NCBI GenBank assembly: GCA_041685645.1
Contig: JAWLFI010000073.1
Location: forward strand, 1 to 12,070
Origin: JAWLFI01 sp041685645
GTDB taxonomy: Bacteria; Bacteroidota; Bacteroidia; Chitinophagales; Saprospiraceae
Direction: 5' to 3'
Length of the DNA: 12,070 nucleotides
Each line of letters begins with the position of its first letter. The first letter of the stretch is position 1. The translations under genes and the position numbers were made by a program. This document shows, piece by piece, positions 6,516-12,070 of this stretch. The notes beneath the pieces were generated by a model. The model worked only from the letters and a program-made list of their open reading frames with translations, ran no database searches and was not told the origin of the DNA.

Positions 6516-7999
6516 GAGCGGTCCATTTCGCCTGAGGTTATTTTCGCTGACAGAAGGCAGAGTGGAATGCCTCCTCCCGGGTGCACACTGCCTCCACAAA
6601 AGTACAGGTTTTTAACTTTGGGGTGAAAATTGGGATGTCGATTAAAGGCGGACATCATGTCGTTGGATGCGCTGCCGTAGAGTGCTCCCCGGAACGAGGA
6701 GGTGTCTTGCTGGATTTGGAGGGGTGTCCAGACTTTTTCCACTGCAATATCTTTCTGGATATCTAGTCCCAGGCATTGTTGAATTTTTTTCAGTGTGTGC
6801 TGTTTGATCTGCGGTTGGAGGGCTGTCCAATTCTGCTTCCTATGATAGGGGGCGTTGATCATGACGAACCAATTTTCGCCAGAGCCTGGAGCTTCCCCCG
6901 CTAGCACTTTTGACGTGATATTGATGTACACGGTGGGGTCGTCCGACATTCTTCCTTCTCTGATGGCTTTGAACTCTTCTCGATAATCATCGGAAAACAG
7001 GATATTGTGTAATCCCAATTCATGCACTGGTCTTGAAATCCCCCAGTAAAAAATATAGGCGGAGGAGGAGCGTTCTTCTCGGTGAAGTTGCCGTGGCAGG
7101 GGGAGGTCGGGCAAAAGTTGGTGGTAGGTGGGGTGAATATCCACATTGCTGATAACGCTATTTGCAGAGAGTTTTTCGCCATCGACGAGAACCCCTTTGG
7201 CCTGTTGGTCTTCGTGCAGGATGCGCTCTACTTTTTGGTTCCAATGGTAATGAACGCCCAGGTCCCGCCCCAATTCATACAGAGACTGAGCAATACTGTA
7301 CATACCTTTGTCGGGCAGGAAGGTGCCTTGATTGTGCTCAAAATGCGGGATGACAGACATCATACCCGAAGTTCGATAGGGGTCTGATCCATTGTAGGTC
7401 GCGTAGCGATCAAAGAGTTGGACCAACTTGGGATGAGTGAAAAAGTTTTTATTGAATTTGTGCAGTGAGGAAAACAAACCGTATCGAAAGAAACCGGGAA
7501 TAGCGGCGAAAGCGTCTTTTTTCCACCAACTATCCGATCGATGCAGGGATCGGTCTAAAAATATTCGACCTACCTTATCGTATTTCCAAGCACTGTCCTT
7601 TAAGTATTTTTTGATTTGCCCTTTTGGGGTGCCGAGCGCCTCAGCGGCATTTTTCTCAAAGACTTCGAGATTGGCCGAGGCCGTGAAGCGCGTGTCGTCG
7701 CTCCAGAAATATCGGCAAGACTCTTCCATTTTCTGGTAATTGAAATAGTCGGTCCTGTTTTTGCCGGCCAAACTAAAGAGTTCGTCCATAAACTCCGGCT
7801 GAGTGAAGAGGGAGGGACCGCCATCGAATCGAAATCCGTCGATTTTAAATTGGTGAATTTTCCCACCGGGACTGCTTGTCGCCTCGAACACTTCTACGCT
7901 ATCTCCAGCTACGGCGCGCCGGATGGCAAGAGCCAGACCTGCCACTCCCGCACCTACAATTATCGTTTTTTTCGTTTTGGAAGATGCAGTTGAATTCAT
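6512..7999 (-). CDS. crtD: 1-hydroxycarotenoid 3,4-desaturase (CrtD), CrtI-like family
   Basis: FAD-dependent desaturase of the phytoene desaturase family, 495 residues. The N-terminal dinucleotide fold has IIVGAGVAGLALA with GxGxxG at 16-21 and the ribose-binding Glu39 in VEVFEA, followed by SPGGK. The C-terminal signature GGSVHPGGGIP is at 469-479. The segment after the FAD site reads FRFDGGPSLFTQPEFMDELF, which to my memory matches Bacteroidota CrtD; CrtI there usually has DMGPSWYWMPDVF. I therefore call CrtD, which introduces the 3',4' double bond after CruF hydration. Phytoene desaturase CrtI is the main alternative. The ATG at 7999 shares one base with the stop of the kinase gene (TAATG). 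Downstream it overlaps the CruF gene by four bases. The order crtD-cruF-crtZ matches three consecutive late steps of saproxanthin/myxol synthesis. Confidence 0.82.
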   Translation of the reverse strand: MNSTASSKTKKTIIVGAGVAGLALAIRRAVAGDSVEVFEATSSPGGKIHQFKIDGFRFDGGPSLFTQPEFMDELFSLAGKNRTDYFNYQKMEESCRYFWSDDTRFTASANLEVFEKNAAEALGTPKGQIKKYLKDSAWKYDKVGRIFLDRSLHRSDSWWKKDAFAAIPGFFRYGLFSSLHKFNKNFFTHPKLVQLFDRYATYNGSDPYRTSGMMSVIPHFEHNQGTFLPDKGMYSIAQSLYELGRDLGVHYHWNQKVERILHEDQQAKGVLVDGEKLSANSVISNVDIHPTYHQLLPDLPLPRQLHREERSSSAYIFYWGISRPVHELGLHNILFSDDYREEFKAIREGRMSDDPTVYINITSKVLAGEAPGSGENWFVMINAPYHRKQNWTALQPQIKQHTLKKIQQCLGLDIQKDIAVEKVWTPLQIQQDTSSFRGALYGSASNDMMSAFNRHPNFHPKVKNLYFCGGSVHPGGGIPLCLLSAKITSGEMDRS

Positions 8000-10900
8000 T
8001 ATAGCATGACTCTTTCTCGAGGAATTAAATTGTCTTTTGTTCTCATTAGTGGGATAATGACATAAAAGTCGGTGCCTTTGTTTACTTCGGTTTCAAAATA
8101 TATTTTTCCGTTGAAGCCTTCGATAATATTGGCGCAAATGGCCAGTCCCAAACCCGTACCTGAGTTTTTGCTCGTGAAGTTAGGTTTAAACACTTTTTCT
8201 TTCACCTCCTCGGGAATTCCCTTTCCATTATCAGAGACGAGTATGATAGCTGTTTCTTCTTTTTTATACAACTTGATGACAATTTCTCCCCGTCGATCAT
8301 CGGGAATAGCCTGAATGGAGTTTTTGACCAGATTGCTCATCACGCGGAGTAAGTGATCTTTGTCCGCGAATACTCTGATCTCATCTATTGGGACAAATAA
8401 TTGAATGTCCATGTCCTCTCTTTTGCGGAATAAGTCGTGAATCGAGGCGACGACTTCGTTGAGTGAAACCACGCGATTTTCAGGCTCCGGCATTTTGGCA
8501 AAACTCGAAAATTCGCTGGCAATGCGGTTGAGATTATCTATTTGTTCGATGAGTGTTTGACTGACCTTCCTGAAGAGTTCTTCCTTATTCGGACTGTTTT
8601 GATCTATGGCCAGCTGCAGGTGTTGCAGTGAAAGCTTCATCGGAGTCAATGGATTTTTTATTTCGTGAGCGACCTGTTTGGCCATTTCCCGCCAGGCGGT
8701 TTCTCGCTCTGTAGCTGCCAGCATTTTGGCGCTCTCTTCTAATTGCAAAATCATCCGATTATAATCGCTGATGAGTTCTCCTAACTCGTCTTTTTGCTTC
8801 CAATCGAGCGGGATATTTTTTTTGCCGAGCTTGAGGGACTTGAGGCGTTCGCTCAATACTTTAAGAGGCGCAGTAATTGAGTTTGAAATGGCGACGGCGA
8901 TTCCACCGGCCAATACGAATAAGAAAACATAAATATTGAGCAAGGTCGAGATAAACTGTCCAAATTCATAATTAAGATTCATGCTTTCAGATGAAGTATT
9001 GTATTGAGCGATGGCTTTTACTTCACCATTGACCAGGACGGGATGGTATATTTCCCCCTTTCTCGTGGCGAATCTCTTATCCCTGAAGTTGGGCATCGTC
9101 AGACTTTCGTGGGGGAGGAGAGGGTTTCCTTCTCCAATTATTTTTTGTCCGTTGGGATCATATAGATTGCCCGAGGTGCGGTGCTGGCTTTGGTTTTGTT
9201 GAAAAGCTGAGTCAATAGATAGAGAGGGTTGCCGCTCAAGTTGTTCCTCCAGGTCATCTATGGCGGCAGATGTTAGTGCTACGGCGACCTGCTCCACCTG
9301 TTTTTGCCCCTGTTGTTGAAAATAGAAGTACGTCACCCAGGCAATCATGAGAAAAGAGCCCACAGTGACGGCTAAAATATAGTATTGAATTCGTTTGCGA
9401 AGACTGGGGATAGCGGACCAATAGAAATGCCATTCACTAGGCAGCAACTCAAATCTATTATTGAGTAGAAGCAGTAATAATGTGAACATGACCCAGAGCA
9501 CAAATAAAAATGCATAGAGAGAAATGGGTTGGGTGATACCCTCCTGATTTTCCATGATCAGGTATTGTACTTCTTCGATTTGGGCAATTTGATAATTTCG
9601 CTGTCCCAATGATATATTGATCATTTCTCCTTCATTGGGAGTTACGTCCAGCGGATAGGTGCGCGGCAAGAACTGGCCTCTTGAAAAAGTTCTCTCACCT
9701 CCTTCATAACGAGCAATAGAAAAGTAACTGGATTGAGTCTCCGGGGGGCGTTCTGTTTCCACCCATTCGAGGAGGAATCTTTCTTTTTCCTGAGTAAATC
9801 GATCTCTACTAAAGGAAAAAATAAGCAGAGATGTGCAGCCCGCCAATACCGTTAGCCAAATAAAGGGCCAGGTCAAGCCTCCGGATACATTCTCAGCAAA
9901 TAAATCCAGGAGAATAATAATAATGAACGCTACGATAAAAAAGGCAAAGGGATGAACACTGATTGGGAAGTAGAGTACAATGGGTAAAAAGATGCTCCCT
10001 GCTGCAAGGAGCAATAATAGCTTTTTGTCCAGAGGTAAAGCTGTCTTAACAATTCGACGATGCATTCGATAAGACGCGATGAATAATGTAGAAACAAAGA
10101 GGACGATGCAACCGTACCAAAAGATATTTTGCCATTGCCAATATAGAATGCTGCTCGGGTCAGGAGCCGGCATCATATGCAGGAGGGTATGTCTGATGAT
10201 GGCAGCGGCAAAGTAAAAGGTCATCAATAGAGAGAGGAAATAGAATAAGGCAAGCCCTTGGCTTCCTAGATTTTTATCCGTCCATCGGGAGGACCACTGT
10301 AAGGGATGTGGACAAATGGCAATTAAAAAAGAAAGCAGAGCTATATTAGATACCCATTCCCATTGATGAGAGAAATGGATCTCTGAAGAATTGTCTAGAA
10401 AAAGCGCAGTTATTCCCATGGGCAAATCCGGCTCGTACCACAATAGGGCGAGTTTTGCCAGTAGAACAGAACCCGCAATAATTGAGGCGCGTGCAAGGGA
10501 TGAATATTTCTTTTTTGATGTCCACCAATAGATTAAACCGATGAAAGTTAAAAGGAATACCATGAGGCAGCTCCAGGACAGGGCCCGGAGGAGGTGATTA
10601 TCTTCCTTAGAAATAGTGAGCCTGAGCTCCCGGTTTAATTTGCGGCTGTAAACTTTGTATTGCTGATCTTCTGAATCATCGAAGAATGTTTCATTCTGGG
10701 ACTCAAAGGTCGATAACGGCAGCCAACGAAAGATATATACATTCTCGAGTTCAAGACAATACAGACAAATGCCACCTTTCTTTACTTTTACTACCTGCCA
10801 GGGATTTTCTGCATTGCACTTTGCTGGGAGTTCTTGGATTGGCCAGCTGTGATCGCTCCAATACATCCAACTACTGTCGTGTTTGCTGAGTACCGCAAAC

Positions 10901-11187
10901 TCTGTATGTGTAGTTTTTTGATCAAGAATTCCTCGTATTTCAGTGGAGGAAGAGGTCTCTGAAAGGGAGGAATTCCAGCGCTCGATTTCCCCGGGGGTGG
11001 GAGTGGCAGATTGCAATGTTCTATCTAATTTTTCTCCCAACTGTTCTATTTCTGAAGCTTCGGGGACAGCACTTGCTTTTTGGTCGAGCCAAAGACCTGC
11101 CATTAAGCTGACGGCGATAAGGATAGCAGCAGTCAGGGGTTGAGTATAGTCCCTGATCGCTAATCGTGAATGGCGAAAGTAGCTCAT
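7999..11187 (-). CDS. Large multi-pass NtrY-like sensor histidine kinase
   Basis: Membrane histidine kinase of 1062 residues from the ATG at 11187; a TTG at 11208 would add seven residues but is a weaker start. Layout: TM helix 17-35; extracytoplasmic domain about 36-200 with Cys124 and a CLYC pair (Cys141, Cys144); a membrane region of about eight hydrophobic segments between 203 and 458; an extracytoplasmic loop about 459-555; TM 556-575 and 601-621; a second sensor loop about 622-745; TM 746-767; HAMP about 768-820; HisKA with the phosphoacceptor His841 in AHEIKNPLTPMK; and an ATPase domain with the N box around Asn952/Asn956, DNGKG (986-990) and GTGLGL (1010-1015). The kinase core is intact and most like NtrY/PhoR-type kinases of Bacteroidota. 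No receiver domain and no response regulator gene are visible. Its stop overlaps the crtD start (TAATG), so it heads the carotenoid operon. Ligand unknown. Confidence 0.93.
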   Translation of the reverse strand: MSYFRHSRLAIRDYTQPLTAAILIAVSLMAGLWLDQKASAVPEASEIEQLGEKLDRTLQSATPTPGEIERWNSSLSETSSSTEIRGILDQKTTHTEFAVLSKHDSSWMYWSDHSWPIQELPAKCNAENPWQVVKVKKGGICLYCLELENVYIFRWLPLSTFESQNETFFDDSEDQQYKVYSRKLNRELRLTISKEDNHLLRALSWSCLMVFLLTFIGLIYWWTSKKKYSSLARASIIAGSVLLAKLALLWYEPDLPMGITALFLDNSSEIHFSHQWEWVSNIALLSFLIAICPHPLQWSSRWTDKNLGSQGLALFYFLSLLMTFYFAAAIIRHTLLHMMPAPDPSSILYWQWQNIFWYGCIVLFVSTLFIASYRMHRRIVKTALPLDKKLLLLLAAGSIFLPIVLYFPISVHPFAFFIVAFIIIILLDLFAENVSGGLTWPFIWLTVLAGCTSLLIFSFSRDRFTQEKERFLLEWVETERPPETQSSYFSIARYEGGERTFSRGQFLPRTYPLDVTPNEGEMINISLGQRNYQIAQIEEVQYLIMENQEGITQPISLYAFLFVLWVMFTLLLLLLNNRFELLPSEWHFYWSAIPSLRKRIQYYILAVTVGSFLMIAWVTYFYFQQQGQKQVEQVAVALTSAAIDDLEEQLERQPSLSIDSAFQQNQSQHRTSGNLYDPNGQKIIGEGNPLLPHESLTMPNFRDKRFATRKGEIYHPVLVNGEVKAIAQYNTSSESMNLNYEFGQFISTLLNIYVFLFVLAGGIAVAISNSITAPLKVLSERLKSLKLGKKNIPLDWKQKDELGELISDYNRMILQLEESAKMLAATERETAWREMAKQVAHEIKNPLTPMKLSLQHLQLAIDQNSPNKEELFRKVSQTLIEQIDNLNRIASEFSSFAKMPEPENRVVSLNEVVASIHDLFRKREDMDIQLFVPIDEIRVFADKDHLLRVMSNLVKNSIQAIPDDRRGEIVIKLYKKEETAIILVSDNGKGIPEEVKEKVFKPNFTSKNSGTGLGLAICANIIEGFNGKIYFETEVNKGTDFYVIIPLMRTKDNLIPRERVML

Positions 11188-11501
11188 AGCAGAAATATTT
11201 CCATTCAAAGGTAAATCATATTACCACAAAATGTTATATTTAACTAGCTTTTCTTTGGTTATTCCGCCATTTCTGATTCCGTTGATATGCTTATTAAGTG
11301 AAATTAACGGATTAACCACTCATCCGGAATCACTTTGATTAGTTATTAGATGTTGGGCAATCTCTGAAATTATTGACTGGTGCGAAGTCCTCTTTTGCTG
11401 GCTACACAGGAAAGGTTTCTATCTATTCACCAATAATAAGAGAAACTGAACATAAATATTGCAATGGGGGAACCTCAGGAAGACTTCAATGTGTTATAGA
11501 T
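11188..11501. other. Intergenic region between the kinase gene and rnpB
   Basis: About 310 AT-rich bases that must carry the promoters of both divergent genes. No open frame looks real. Visible details are an inverted pair gattccg (11275-11281) with cggaatc (11325-11331), and the direct repeat attaac (11303-11308 and 11311-11316). I see no convincing -33/-7 pair for rnpB. Confidence 0.6.
11206..11213 (-). promoter_or_regulatory. Candidate -7 box for the kinase-carotenoid operon
   Basis: On the minus strand TACCTTTG fits TAnnTTTG exactly, about 20 bases before the ATG at 11187. A TTTG lies upstream (11230-11227), but the 13-base spacing is shorter than the usual 17-23, so the assignment is weak. 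If real, transcripts would start within the region of the alternative TTG codon, favouring the ATG at 11187 as start. Confidence 0.3.
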
Positions 11502-11855
11502 AAAGTTTACTGAGTTTGTCGCCTCGAAAGGGGAGGAAAGTCCGGACAACGCAGGGCACTGCACCGTGGAAATCACGGGGTTTCTTCATCTTATGGGTGA
11601 AGGGATACAGATAGTGTCACAGAAACTAAACCGTCATGCTCAGGCGTGATAAGGGTGAAACTGTGCGGTAAGAGCGCACATGTCTGTAGAGTAATTTACA
11701 GGTAGGATAAACCTTGCAGGTTGCAATGCCACATATACTTCGGTTTGAAATCGGCCCGATTGATTCTGTTTACAGAAGCCGTTGGGGGTAGGCAGCGTTA
11801 GATAAATGACAGACACTTGAAAGAGTTACAGAATCCGGCTTATGACGTAAATTTT
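11502..11855 (+). ncRNA. rnpB: RNase P RNA (bacterial type A)
   Basis: The RNA is the catalytic subunit of RNase P, which trims tRNA 5' leaders. Conserved parts are clear: GAGGAAAGTCCGGAC (11533-11547), the 5' strand of the P4 region; cagggc just after it; GTGCGGTAAGAGCGCAC near 11662-11678; the GGTAGG element (11787-11792), which fits the L15 site that pairs with the tRNA CCA end; and ACAGAATCCGGCTTA (11828-11842), the 3' strand of P4. The ends were set by the closing helix P1, aaagtttac (11502-11510) with gtaaatttt (11847-11855), including one G-T pair. The length of about 354 fits type A. It is divergent from the kinase operon and followed directly by its own terminator. Confidence 0.96.
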
Positions 11856-11856
11856 T

Positions 11857-11885
11857 AAAAGGGGGAAGAAATTCCCCTTTTTTTT
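11857..11885 (+). terminator. Rho-independent terminator of rnpB
   Basis: aaaaggggg and ttcccctttt form an 11-base stem (ggggaa 11862-11867 with ttcccc 11872-11877 plus a G-T and four A-T pairs) capped by a GAAA tetraloop (11868-11871), followed by a continuous T run. It lies directly after the P1 helix. Confidence 0.92.
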
Positions 11886-12070
11886 ATCATACCTACTTCT
11901 GGGAAAGAATGGGAAGAATACTTAATACATCCTTCCAACGGTAAAAGCGGGAGGGAAAGAAATCAAACACACTTGAGTCTGCTCCGAAAGTCTTTTGCAA
12001 TGAGAATGAGCCCGCTTTATTCAGAAACTATATCATAAATATTGTCACTGGCTTAGGTAAGTTGTTGAAT

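Noticed and set aside
6516..6599. 28-residue N-terminal extension of the CruF-like protein from ATG 6599
   Set aside because: It is the 3' end of crtD read in another frame; GTG 6515 in the GTGA overlap gives a normal family N-terminus.
7616..7993. 125-codon open frame on the + strand antisense to crtD
   Set aside because: Antisense shadow of the desaturase with no promoter or family resemblance.
11188..11208. TTG start seven codons upstream for the kinase
   Set aside because: The ATG at 11187 is a stronger codon, gives a normal short cytoplasmic N-terminus, and the possible -7 box overlaps the TTG.

Overview
The window looks like chromosomal DNA of a pigmented member of the Bacteroidota, most likely Flavobacteriales or a close relative. 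The evidence is the order rplQ-carA-eno, protein sequences of Bacteroidota type (DivIC/FtsB-like protein, enolase, CrtD), near-absence of Shine-Dalgarno sequences, and promoter-like boxes resembling the Bacteroidota consensus TTG...TAnnTTTG. No genus can be assigned from the sequence alone.

Left part (1-4344, all + strand) is housekeeping. It holds the 3' end of rplQ with a strong terminator, carA (glutaminase subunit of carbamoyl-phosphate synthetase), eno (enolase) only 14 bases later, a small DivIC/FtsB-type division protein, and sucD (succinyl-CoA ligase alpha subunit) with its terminator. carB and sucC are not in the window.

Middle part (4345-5370) is accessory in character. A small deaminase gene whose protein closely resembles yeast cytosine deaminase Fcy1 lies between two GC-rich, hairpin-dense, apparently non-coding islands. 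Part of the left island matches the reverse complement of part of the right island (20 of 26 positions), so the gene sits between diverged inverted copies of one repeat type.

Right part, minus strand (5371-11187), reads from right to left as one tightly packed operon: a 1062-residue multi-pass NtrY-like sensor histidine kinase, crtD (1-hydroxycarotenoid 3,4-desaturase), a CruF-type carotenoid 1',2'-hydratase, and crtZ (beta-ring hydroxylase). Every junction overlaps (TAATG, GTGA, ATGA), which suggests translational coupling. CruF, CrtD and CrtZ together fit the late steps from gamma-carotene to a saproxanthin/myxol-type monocyclic xanthophyll. The early genes (crtE, crtB, crtI, crtY) must lie elsewhere. 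A membrane sensor kinase coupled to the pigment-tailoring genes, with no response regulator beside it, is the most interesting arrangement here.

Far right (11188-12070): an intergenic region of about 310 bases, then the RNase P RNA gene (rnpB, + strand) with a GAAA-capped terminator, then about 190 bases with no convincing gene.
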